Assembly: GCA_900552875.1 (NCBI GenBank) | Contig: USCS01000088.1 | Span: 1-6,612 of the forward strand | Reading direction: 5' to 3' | Length of the DNA: 6,612 nucleotides | From: an uncultured Collinsella sp. | GTDB taxonomy: Bacteria; Actinomycetota; Coriobacteriia; Coriobacteriales; Coriobacteriaceae | Shown here: in pieces, positions 1 through 5,523 of the stretch | Position numbering within the stretch: the stretch's first letter is position 1 | Layout of the letters: each line of letters starts with the position of its first letter | Notes under the pieces: model-generated | What the model was told of the DNA's origin: nothing | Database searches by the model: none | Seen by the model: the letters and a program-made list of their open reading frames with translations, nothing else | Program-made: the position numbers and the translations under genes

Positions 1-248
1 CCGCGTTCGCTGGTCCGGTGTCGTTCGTAGGCATCGCGGTTCCGCATCTCGTTAAGTCGGCGCTGAAGTCGTCGAAGCCCATCCGAGTGATTCCTGCGTG
101 CTTCTTGGGAGGCGCCATCTTCTGCGCGGGCTGCGATTTGATCGCGCGCACGCTGTTTTCCCCCGTCGAGCTTTCCATCAGCGCCGTCACCGCCATCTTC
201 GGCGCGCCGGTGGTTATCGCACTCATGTTGAAGAAGCGGGTGAGGTAG
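1..248 (+). CDS. FecCD-family ABC transporter permease, C-terminal end (5' truncated by window edge)
   Basis: The reading frame is open from the left edge (first full codon at 3) to a TAG at 246-248, giving about 81 residues. It starts inside the hallmark stretch of the FecCD (BtuC-like) permeases, GPVSFVGIAVPHLV, which matches the family's usual GPxxFVGLxVPHxxR. A membrane segment (VIPACFLGGAIFCAGCDLIA) and the family's terminal ELSISAVTAIFGAPV follow, then a last hydrophobic helix ending in a basic KKRVR tail. Such permeases form the membrane channel for ferric siderophores, haem or cobalamin. The substrate cannot be told from this fragment. The stop codon is immediately followed by the ATG of an ATPase gene, so the two are almost certainly one operon, with the substrate-binding protein probably upstream outside the window. 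The GTG at 18 is an internal valine codon and not a start. Confidence 0.93.
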   Translation, partial: AFAGPVSFVGIAVPHLVKSALKSSKPIRVIPACFLGGAIFCAGCDLIARTLFSPVELSISAVTAIFGAPVVIALMLKKRVR

Positions 249-1460
249 ATGGGGGAATTCGTGCCGCGGCCCAAAACGCTCGGAGGGGAGTCGAACCTCG
301 AAACCCCGGTAAAAACGCAGGCTGACGGAGCGCCGCTTTTCCGCATAAGCGACCTGACGGCGGGCTACGACAAGAAGGTCGTAGTCGAAGGCGTCGATCT
401 GGAGGTTCGCGCGGGCGACGTCGTGGCGCTCATCGGGCCGAACGGCTCGGGCAAGTCGACCATCTTGAAAACCATCACACGCCATCTTGCACCGCTTGCC
501 GGCGCGGTCGAGCTCGACGGGCGGGAGATTTCCCGATGGAAGACGGCGGAGTTCGCAAGGAACCTTGCCGTTATGCTGACGGATCGCCCCCGGACCGAGC
601 TCCTCACCTGCCGCGATATCGTAGAGGCGGGAAGGCATCCCTACACCGGGCGAATGGGCACACTCTCGCCCGACGACCATAGTCGGGTCGATGAGGCCAT
701 GAAAACCGCACATGTGGAAGAGCTCGCCGAGCGCGACTTCATGCAGATAAGCGATGGGCAACGCCAGCGCGTCATGCTCGCACGCGCCATCGCGCAGGAT
801 CCGCGTGTGCTCGTGCTCGACGAGCCCACGTCGTATCTCGATATCCGCTACCAGATCGACCTGCTGCGAATACTTCGCCACCTTGCGAAATCGCGGAATG
901 TGGCTGTCATCATGTCCATCCACGAACTCGAGCTCGCGCAGAAAAGCGCCGACAAGGTGATTTGCGTGAAGGACGGCCGGGTCTTTCGCGCCGGCGCACC
1001 CGAGGACATATTCACGCGCGAGACAATTGGCGAGCTCTACGGCCTTCAGCATGGCACCTTCAACGAGCGCTTCGGCAGCGTGGAAATTGGGCGCCCACAC
1101 GGTGATGCGCACACGTTCGTCATCGCCGGCGCAGGTACGGGGTCGGCTGTGTTTCGCCAGCTCATCCGGCAGGGCAAGGCGTTCTACGCGGGCGTTCTGC
1201 ACGAAGGGGACATCGACTGCGAGCTCGCGCGCGACCTGGCGACGGAATGCGTGGCCGAGCGCGCCTTCGAGCCGATCGGGGATAAAACCATAGCCCGCGC
1301 CAAAGAGCTCCTCGTCCACTGTGCGCGCCTTATTGTGTGCCCCGCCGCCTTCGGCACCATAAACGCCCGCAACGCAGAGCTCGTCGAGTTCGCACGCTCG
1401 CATGGTATCGAGGTCGTGCGAGCGTGCGAAGGCGCATCGGAGGATTCCCAATTAGAGTGA
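249..1460 (+). CDS. ABC transporter ATP-binding protein (FecE/BtuD type) with extra C-terminal Rossmann-like domain
   Basis: This 403-residue ATPase should drive import through the permease encoded just upstream: its ATG directly follows that gene's TAG, with a GAGG-like Shine-Dalgarno inside the upstream gene's end. Residues 31-270 form the ABC domain: Walker A GPNGSGKST (63-71), a signature written ISDGQRQR (167-174) instead of LSGGQ, Walker B VLVLDEP (187-193), D-loop SYLD (195-198) and the H-loop histidine H225. The Q-loop position reads VMLTDRP (108-114), with no glutamine. Normal FecE/BtuD ATPases are about 255-275 residues. Here a further domain (about 286-395) begins with hydrophobic strand FVIAGAGTGSAV, a glycine-rich nucleotide-binding-like turn, and contains AGVLHEGDIDCELA and LIVCPAAFGTINARN. 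From memory, a similar C-terminal domain occurs in some haloarchaeal BtuD and clostridial ATPases. Cobalamin, haem or siderophore uptake are all possible. The first 30 residues look unstructured. Confidence 0.9.
   Translation: MGEFVPRPKTLGGESNLETPVKTQADGAPLFRISDLTAGYDKKVVVEGVDLEVRAGDVVALIGPNGSGKSTILKTITRHLAPLAGAVELDGREISRWKTAEFARNLAVMLTDRPRTELLTCRDIVEAGRHPYTGRMGTLSPDDHSRVDEAMKTAHVEELAERDFMQISDGQRQRVMLARAIAQDPRVLVLDEPTSYLDIRYQIDLLRILRHLAKSRNVAVIMSIHELELAQKSADKVICVKDGRVFRAGAPEDIFTRETIGELYGLQHGTFNERFGSVEIGRPHGDAHTFVIAGAGTGSAVFRQLIRQGKAFYAGVLHEGDIDCELARDLATECVAERAFEPIGDKTIARAKELLVHCARLIVCPAAFGTINARNAELVEFARSHGIEVVRACEGASEDSQLE
1389..1430 (+). repeat. 14-bp perfect inverted repeat (hairpin) inside the 3' end of the ATPase gene
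   Basis: Positions 1389-1402 (TTCGCACGCTCGCA) are the exact reverse complement of 1417-1430 (TGCGAGCGTGCGAA). In plus-strand RNA the stem can extend inward by U-G, G-C, G-U and U-G pairs (1403-1406 with 1413-1416), leaving a six-base loop. The wobbles would not pair on the minus strand, so the structure favours the mRNA of the ATPase. It covers codons 381-394 and ends 28 bases before the stop codon. No T-tract follows, so it is not a standard intrinsic terminator. Confidence 0.85.
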
Positions 1461-1486
1461 GAAGGATAAACTGGACTTTATTTTAA

Positions 1487-1579
1487 GGATCCTCAGGCTA
1501 CAGCTCCTACGCCGGCGAGGTCTACAAGGCGCCGGAGAACCTCGTGAACAAGAATTTCCACGCCGACGAGCCCAACTAG
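1487..1579 (+). pseudogene. IS3-family transposase OrfB remnant
   Basis: Between the ATPase stop and the TetR stop, one plus-strand frame reads YSSYAGEV, then APENLV, then FHADEPN and a TAG at 1577-1579. This matches, from memory, the segment just before the catalytic DDE core of IS3-family OrfB proteins (YSSYxGEVxPAPxNLVxRDFHAxxPNxxWLTDITEF). The match stops exactly where the conserved tryptophan should come. An in-frame TAA lies at 1484-1486, and no start codon, catalytic aspartates or terminal inverted repeats remain. It is about 30 codons long, so it is a dead scar and not a gene. The call rests on motif recall only. Confidence 0.6.
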
Positions 1580-1585
1580 GCCTAG
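1576..1585. repeat. Palindrome CTAGGCCTAG joining two convergent stop codons
   Basis: A perfect 10-bp palindrome contains the TAG ending the IS3 remnant (1577-1579, plus strand) and the TAG ending the TetR gene (1582-1584, minus strand). It marks the junction between the scar and the regulator gene. It may be chance. Confidence 0.5.
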
Positions 1586-2193
1586 TCCAAGCGAGATTCC
1601 AGACTCGACAGGCCGTTGAGAGTCAGATCGTTGGCGACCTCAGAGACGCGCTCGATAGGAACCGATCCGTCAGACAGTGCCCACGTGCGATAGATGCCGA
1701 TGATACCCGACAGCAAAAACGCCAGATAGTAATCGAACATCTCGTCCTTGAGACCTTGTGGCAGCAGATCGCGCTCGGCAATCTCGTGCTCGAGCGGCGC
1801 ACGAAGACGAGCCATAAAATCATCGAGCGGAATATTCTCGATCAGCTGACGATTGAGCACCAGGTTGTTGCACAGCGCCTCGTTTACGGTTTTAAAGAAG
1901 GTCGCCGCCGCGCCCAGGGCGCGCTCGTTGGTGTCACCGTCCATGGAAGCAAGCGTTTTCTCGACCGAGTCGACAATCATCTCCACCACATCGACGGCAA
2001 TGGCATCGAGCAGGCCGTCAACCGTGCCAAAGTGCACGTAGAAGGTCTTGCGGTCGACATTGGCCTCGCGCGCGATGGCACTCACCGTAATGTCTGCCAG
2101 CGGCTTTTCCATGAGCAGGCGCTCGAAAGCGGAAAGGATGGCATTACGGCTGCGAACAATGCGGCGGTCAAGACGCGGTTTGCTGGTTGCCAT
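1582..2193 (-). CDS. TetR/AcrR family transcriptional regulator
   Basis: This 203-residue protein has the usual TetR layout: an N-terminal DNA-binding domain (about 12-60) with helix-turn-helix DITVSAIAREANVDRKTFYVHF (34-55, the family's typical TxxxIAxxAGVxxxTxYxHF pattern) and an all-helical C-terminal ligand-binding and dimerisation half with a hydrophobic stretch YYLAFLLSGIIGIY (155-168). Such proteins are cytoplasmic dimers that usually repress a neighbouring gene until a small ligand binds. The start at 2193 is chosen because GAAGGGA sits seven bases upstream. An in-frame ATG at 2220 would add nine residues but has no comparable site. The gene follows the flippase-like membrane protein in the same direction after 116 bases with no terminator, making that gene, or the regulator itself, the likely target. 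The ligand is unknown. Confidence 0.9.
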   Translation of the reverse strand: MATSKPRLDRRIVRSRNAILSAFERLLMEKPLADITVSAIAREANVDRKTFYVHFGTVDGLLDAIAVDVVEMIVDSVEKTLASMDGDTNERALGAAATFFKTVNEALCNNLVLNRQLIENIPLDDFMARLRAPLEHEIAERDLLPQGLKDEMFDYYLAFLLSGIIGIYRTWALSDGSVPIERVSEVANDLTLNGLSSLESRLD

Positions 2194-2200
2194 GGGCGTG

Positions 2201-2207
2201 TCCCTTC
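2201..2207 (-). promoter_or_regulatory. Ribosome binding site deciding the TetR start
   Basis: On the minus strand this reads GAAGGGA, seven bases before the ATG at 2193-2191. It lies inside the longer alternative frame starting at 2220 and therefore favours the shorter protein. Confidence 0.7.
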
Positions 2208-2236
2208 GATATGCGAGCATTCATCAACAGATGAGA

Positions 2237-2260
2237 GATAATCTACGTAAGAGGATTATC
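2237..2260. promoter_or_regulatory. Inverted repeat upstream of the TetR gene, candidate operator
   Basis: GATAATC (2237-2243) and GATTATC (2254-2260) are perfect reverse complements separated by ten bases, and the spacer contains the small palindrome TACGTA (2244-2249). The site lies 44-67 bases upstream of the chosen TetR start. On the minus strand a -10-like GATAAT (2260-2255) falls within one arm, so a bound dimer could block a local promoter. The layout fits a TetR self-regulation site. No good -35 is visible and no second copy was seen by eye in the window. Confidence 0.5.
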
Positions 2261-2309
2261 CCCCATACAGCACAAATATGCCCCGCATCATGAAGAACGC
2301 ACGACTGTC

Positions 2310-3617
2310 CTACTGCGACTTAGGGCGCTTCTTCTTATTGAGTGCCGACGGAGATACGCGAATACCATCGCCTGTCTGGCGCACATAGGCTTTATGAGCC
2401 GGCTTAGCGGCCCCAGAAGCCTTCTGAGCGTGCTTCTTGGGATCAACGGTAGCAGCATTCGTGGGGTGCGGCTTAGTGGGCGCAGAGGGCGTCTGAGACG
2501 TGCGGCCGAGTTTGCGCATCACGCGATCCCAGCGCGCATGGATGCTCTCGTTGTGGGCGCTCTTAAGTCCCAGCAGGGGCGCAGCCAAAATGGTAGGCGC
2601 AATAAACGTAATGAGACGCCACAGCAGATAGCCGGCGGTCGAAGCCGAACCGAAGAAATGACCCAAGAACAATGCAAAGCCGCCCTCAGCGCCACCAGTT
2701 CCACCGGGCAAGGGAACCGCAGAGCTTAACAGCTGGACAAAGGCGCTCGCGGCCATGACCGAGAAAAAGTCGACCTCGTGGTGGCCAAAGGCAAGCATCA
2801 GGAAATACGGAACCAGATAGAAAAACGCGAGCTGCAGCATGGTGATAAACACGGTGAGCAGCATGGAAGAAAAATGTCCGGCCGAAAGCTTGAACTTCTC
2901 GGAGAAGGAGTAGATCTCGCCATCGACAAACGTGCGCCAACTCTCGATCTTAGTGGCCGAGACACCAATGCGCTCGAGCCAATTGATGATGCAATGGGCG
3001 ACGCGCGTGACGGTCTTAGGCATGAGCGCGACGGCGAAGATGCCAAGCAAGATGCAGCAGTGTCCACCAAAGCTAAAGACGCACAGCAGCGTCATGTCGC
3101 CATAGCGCTCAGCGAAAAACGGCATGCGGGCAAGCAGCAGAATGGCGCCCCAGGCAACGAGGCCAAACTGATACACGATAAAGCGCGTGAACTGCGTGGC
3201 ACCGGCCTCGCCGACGTTTTGGCCCGCCTTGGTCAGGCGGTAGATCTGGGCAGGCGTGGAGCCCATCATCATGGGCGTCAGGTTGCCAAAGAAGATGCCA
3301 CTCGCCTCGACCGAGATCAGGTCGCGGATGCCGACGGGCGAATTGGGATCGAGCCAGACGGCGATCGCATAGGCCACAATGCCAAAGAACAGATACATGA
3401 ACATGCAAAGACACGCGACAAAGAGCCATGACGCCTGGACGCTCGACATAGCGGCCCAGAACTGCCCCATCTGCCCGGTTACCACCAGATAGACGATATA
3501 ACCTACCAGCACGACGCCGATAAAGATGGCGCCGCGGCGTGCGCTCTTATTGTCATCTCCGCCCGAGGCCTCAACCTCGACCTGGGGCTTAGACGTATGC
3601 TGAGAGGACTCCGTCAT
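2310..3617 (-). CDS. Flippase-like membrane protein, lysylphosphatidylglycerol synthase TM-region family (UPF0104)
   Basis: This 435-residue integral membrane protein resembles the N-terminal flippase half of MprF (Pfam LPG_synthase_TM), but lacks the aminoacyl-transferase half. About seven hydrophobic segments are visible (roughly 29-48, 62-87, 146-164, 175-199, 249-277, 284-302, 326-350). The family hallmarks are present: SGIFFGNLTPMMMGSTPAQIYRL (106-128) and PLPGGTGGAEGGF (302-314). The first 28 residues are polar, and the last 75 form a basic K/P/A-rich tail, presumably cytoplasmic. Relatives move lipids across the membrane or act in cell-envelope glycolipid and peptide-resistance pathways. 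The substrate here is unknown. The ATG at 3617 is preceded by GAAGGAG at four bases. An upstream in-frame ATG (3683) lacks such a site and would precede the likely promoter. It may be cotranscribed with the TetR gene. Confidence 0.85.
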   Translation of the reverse strand: MTESSQHTSKPQVEVEASGGDDNKSARRGAIFIGVVLVGYIVYLVVTGQMGQFWAAMSSVQASWLFVACLCMFMYLFFGIVAYAIAVWLDPNSPVGIRDLISVEASGIFFGNLTPMMMGSTPAQIYRLTKAGQNVGEAGATQFTRFIVYQFGLVAWGAILLLARMPFFAERYGDMTLLCVFSFGGHCCILLGIFAVALMPKTVTRVAHCIINWLERIGVSATKIESWRTFVDGEIYSFSEKFKLSAGHFSSMLLTVFITMLQLAFFYLVPYFLMLAFGHHEVDFFSVMAASAFVQLLSSAVPLPGGTGGAEGGFALFLGHFFGSASTAGYLLWRLITFIAPTILAAPLLGLKSAHNESIHARWDRVMRKLGRTSQTPSAPTKPHPTNAATVDPKKHAQKASGAAKPAHKAYVRQTGDGIRVSPSALNKKKRPKSQ

Positions 3618-3621
3618 GAGA

Positions 3622-3628
3622 CTCCTTC
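3622..3628 (-). promoter_or_regulatory. Ribosome binding site deciding the start of the flippase-like gene
   Basis: The minus strand reads GAAGGAG, four bases before the ATG at 3617-3615. The spacing is tight but usable, and the alternative ATG at 3683 has nothing similar. Confidence 0.65.
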
Positions 3629-3638
3629 TAACAGTCAA

Positions 3639-3656
3639 AATATCTTGGATATTGTA
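3639..3656 (-). promoter_or_regulatory. Possible -10 element with overlapping palindrome upstream of the flippase-like gene
   Basis: On the minus strand TACAAT (3656-3651) is a good -10 match, located between the tRNA terminator and the gene. No convincing -35 lies 16-18 bases upstream. A perfect 6-bp inverted repeat with three-base spacer, AATATC-TTG-GATATT (3639-3653), overlaps the -10 and the expected start point, so it could be a regulator site. It does not share sequence with the GATAATC repeat near the TetR gene, apart from AT-richness. Confidence 0.35.
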
Positions 3657-3720
3657 CCCGTAAGGGCCATAGGCAGAACGCAAAGCTCTGGTTCAAACGG
3701 GAATTGCAGACGGTTGTTTG

Positions 3721-3757
3721 AAAATAAAAAACCCGGCCTTCCATAGGGAGTCCGGGT
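3721..3757 (-). terminator. Intrinsic terminator of the tRNA-Glu gene
   Basis: In minus-strand RNA, ACCCGG (3757-3752) pairs with CCGGGU (3736-3731), with partial inner pairing, followed by a U-rich run UUUUUAUUUU (3730-3721). It begins ten bases after the tRNA's CCA end. It separates the tRNA transcript from the flippase-like gene downstream. Confidence 0.85.
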
Positions 3758-3767
3758 ATCAGATGCG

Positions 3768-3844
3768 TGGTAGCCCGTACCAGATTCGAACTGGTGATCT
3801 CCGCCTTGAGAGGGCGGCGTCCTAAACCGCTAGACGAACGGGCC
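3768..3844 (-). tRNA. tRNA-Glu (anticodon CUC), CCA encoded
   Basis: The minus strand folds into a complete cloverleaf of 77 bases: acceptor GGCCCGT / ACGGGCT (first pair a G-U wobble), D-arm with AGCGGTTTA loop, anticodon stem CCGCC / GGCGG with loop CTCTCAA giving anticodon CTC, five-base variable loop, and T-arm ACCAG-TTCGAAT-CTGGT. The discriminator is A, and CCA is present in the DNA (TGG at 3768-3770 on the plus strand). CUC reads GAG codons for glutamate. The gene lies downstream of the CCA-adding enzyme gene in the same direction and has its own promoter-like site and terminator. Confidence 0.97.
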
Positions 3845-3878
3845 ACATGACATCTGCACTGCCGTGCTGCGAGGAAAT

Positions 3879-3907
3879 ATATTACGGGACAAAAAACGTC
3901 AGCGCAA
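3879..3907 (-). promoter_or_regulatory. Candidate promoter of the tRNA-Glu gene
   Basis: On the minus strand TTGCGC (3907-3902) and TAATAT (3884-3879) are separated by exactly 17 bases, which contain a T-run. The start point would be around 3872, about 28 bases before the mature tRNA. An overlapping TATATT offers a better -10 but a poorer -35 spacing. Confidence 0.5.
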
Positions 3908-3971
3908 GAAGAAATTCCAAATTGCCAAAAAATTGTCGGCAGGTTATGGAACACGCAGGTAAACTAGGTAG

Positions 3972-5366
3972 CTAATTCAAGTTAAGATGGACCAAAAGAG
4001 CTTCGCGATCGTTGGGAATGTTGTCTTCGATCACGGCGTCGAGGGCGGAGTTGAGAAGCTGCCCCAGTTCCGGCCCGGGCTTGACTCCAGCACGGATCAG
4101 GTCGCCGCCGTTGATGGCGAGCATCTTGAGCGTATAGGGCTCCCCCGCCCTCAGCAGCTCGTGCGCCATCGCGCGCATCTCCTCAATCGTCTCAACGTAA
4201 TAGAAGCACGACGGGGCCTTGCCAAGTGTGTCGGCACGCTTAAGGTCCATGAGCTCGTCAATCAGGCGGGCCGTGTCGACGCCCTCACCCGAAAGCGCGC
4301 GCATCATATTGAGCAGACAGGAGCGCTCGGGGCGCAGCGGCTTGTCATGGTATTTTATGAGCAGGCACACGTCGCGCACCAAGTCGTGCGAGAGCGCCAG
4401 GCGATCCATAATGACGCGCGCCTTCTTGGCGCCGAGCTCGGGATGACCGTAGAAGTGTCCGCTACCGGCATGGTCGACCGTGAAGCACTCGGGCTTGGAC
4501 ACATCGTGCAAAAACGCCGCCCACATGAGGCTCGACGAGGGCGCGACGCCGTCACACAGCGCGAGCTCCCCCGCCACCGTCAGCACACGGGCGATATGCA
4601 CGTAGACGTTAAACGCATGATAGACACTGCACTGATCAAACCCGCGACCCGCTGCCAACTCGGGCACGGCGGCGCAAATGAGCTCGGGATAGCGGAGCAT
4701 CGCGTCTCCTCCGTGACCGGTCGAAAGAATACCCTCGAGCTCAATACCCACGCGCTCGTGAGCCACGGCATCGAGCAGCGGCGCACACTCGGCAAGGGCG
4801 AGCTTGGTCTGGGGTTCGATCATAAAGTCCAGACGGCAGGCAAAACGCACCGCGCGCAGCATGCGCAGCGCGTCCTCGTTAAAGCGACGCTTGGGATCGC
4901 CGACGGCACGGATCAGTTTGCGCTCCAGGTCACCCTGGCCATCGTAGCGGTCGACAAGGCCCCGCTCGGGATGCCACGCCATGGCGTTAACGGTAAAGTC
5001 GCGGCGCGCCAGGTCGTCCTCAAGCGAAGCCGCACGCTCCACACTCTGGGGATGACGGCCGTCGGTATAGAAGCCATCCAGGCGATAGGTGGTGACCTCG
5101 ATGCGCTCGCCATCACTAATGGCCGTAATGCCGCCAAATTTAATGCCCGACTCCACGACCGCGATACCGGCCGCTTCGAGGGCCACCTTAGACTCCTGCC
5201 ACAGGCCGCTGCAGCACATGTCCACATCGTGGCTGGGACATCCCATCAGGGCATCGCGTACCCAACCGCCCACGTACCAAGCTTCAAGACCAGCCGCTTC
5301 GAGTGCGCGCAGTACTCGCAGGGAGGCATCGGTCGGCTGCGTACCGTTGAGCGAAACATTGCACAT
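3972..5366 (-). CDS. cca: CCA tRNA nucleotidyltransferase (class II) with HD domain
   Basis: This 464-residue cytoplasmic enzyme adds or repairs the 3' CCA of tRNAs using CTP and ATP. The nucleotidyltransferase head shows GGWVRD (33-38), the metal-binding aspartates in HDVDM (D47 and D49), and SLEDDLARRDFTVNAMA (114-130), whose RRDFTxNA is the family motif. The base-selecting EDALRMLRAVRFA segment follows at 164-176. An HD phosphohydrolase domain then follows, with H287-D288 in FLHDVSKP, H304 or H308 nearby and KYHD (338-341). This architecture is common in bacterial Cca proteins. The start at 5366 is supported by AGGAGG eight bases upstream (5380-5375). The gene stands between the terminator of the kinase gene and the tRNA-Glu gene. 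Poly(A) polymerases share the head domain, but the HD domain and the motif set favour a CCA enzyme. Confidence 0.93.
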   Translation of the reverse strand: MCNVSLNGTQPTDASLRVLRALEAAGLEAWYVGGWVRDALMGCPSHDVDMCCSGLWQESKVALEAAGIAVVESGIKFGGITAISDGERIEVTTYRLDGFYTDGRHPQSVERAASLEDDLARRDFTVNAMAWHPERGLVDRYDGQGDLERKLIRAVGDPKRRFNEDALRMLRAVRFACRLDFMIEPQTKLALAECAPLLDAVAHERVGIELEGILSTGHGGDAMLRYPELICAAVPELAAGRGFDQCSVYHAFNVYVHIARVLTVAGELALCDGVAPSSSLMWAAFLHDVSKPECFTVDHAGSGHFYGHPELGAKKARVIMDRLALSHDLVRDVCLLIKYHDKPLRPERSCLLNMMRALSGEGVDTARLIDELMDLKRADTLGKAPSCFYYVETIEEMRAMAHELLRAGEPYTLKMLAINGGDLIRAGVKPGPELGQLLNSALDAVIEDNIPNDREALLVHLNLN

Positions 5367-5407
5367 ACCTGTGGCCTCCTGCGCCTATCAAATTGGTTGT
5401 CGATTGC

Positions 5408-5430
5408 GTCTGCAAGAAGTCTAGCAAGAA
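5408..5430. repeat. Short tandem direct repeat upstream of cca
   Basis: GTCTGCAAGAA (5408-5418) is followed directly by GTCTAGCAAGAA (5419-5430), differing by one inserted base and a local change. It lies 42-64 bases upstream of the cca start. Its role is unknown; it could be chance or a site of slippage. Confidence 0.4.
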
Positions 5431-5459
5431 ACAGCCTCCCCTGCACACGCAACTCCGAT

Positions 5460-5499
5460 AAACAAAAACGCATCCGTCCTGTTCCCAAGACGGATGCGT
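5460..5499 (-). terminator. Intrinsic terminator of the phosphofructokinase-like gene
   Basis: An 11-bp perfect stem (5489-5499 with 5468-5478, ACGCATCCGTC and its complement) has a ten-base loop. On the minus strand the stem is followed by a U-rich tract (UUUUUGUUU). It lies 24 bases downstream of the kinase stop codon and separates it from cca. On the plus strand no T-run follows, so it acts on the minus strand only. Confidence 0.92.
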
Positions 5500-5523
5500 A
5501 GCGCTCAAAACGTTATGCCAGAA

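Noticed and set aside
1461..1500. Possible intrinsic terminator after the ATPase gene
   Set aside because: The short AT-rich stretch with TTTATTTT is not preceded by a stable GC-rich stem.
1756..2241. A plus-strand open frame opposite the TetR gene
   Set aside because: No recognisable domain; the minus strand carries an unmistakable TetR helix-turn-helix.
2778..3431. A plus-strand open frame opposite the flippase-like gene
   Set aside because: Its product is a low-complexity charged sequence with no family motif, while the minus strand encodes a clear membrane protein.
3921..3955. Possible terminator after cca (TGCC/GGCA with T-runs)
   Set aside because: The stem is only four pairs, and the T-run lies in the loop instead of after the stem.
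5387..5415. Possible cca promoter, TTGCAG and TTTGAT with 17-base spacing on the minus strand
   Set aside because: Both boxes are weak, and the start point would fall inside the Shine-Dalgarno sequence, so it would give a leader too short to use it.
3987..5501. A very long plus-strand open frame antisense to cca
   Set aside because: It is rich in H, R, Q and A without a recognisable domain, and lies opposite a well-supported enzyme gene with all family motifs. Long antisense frames are common in GC-rich coding sequence.
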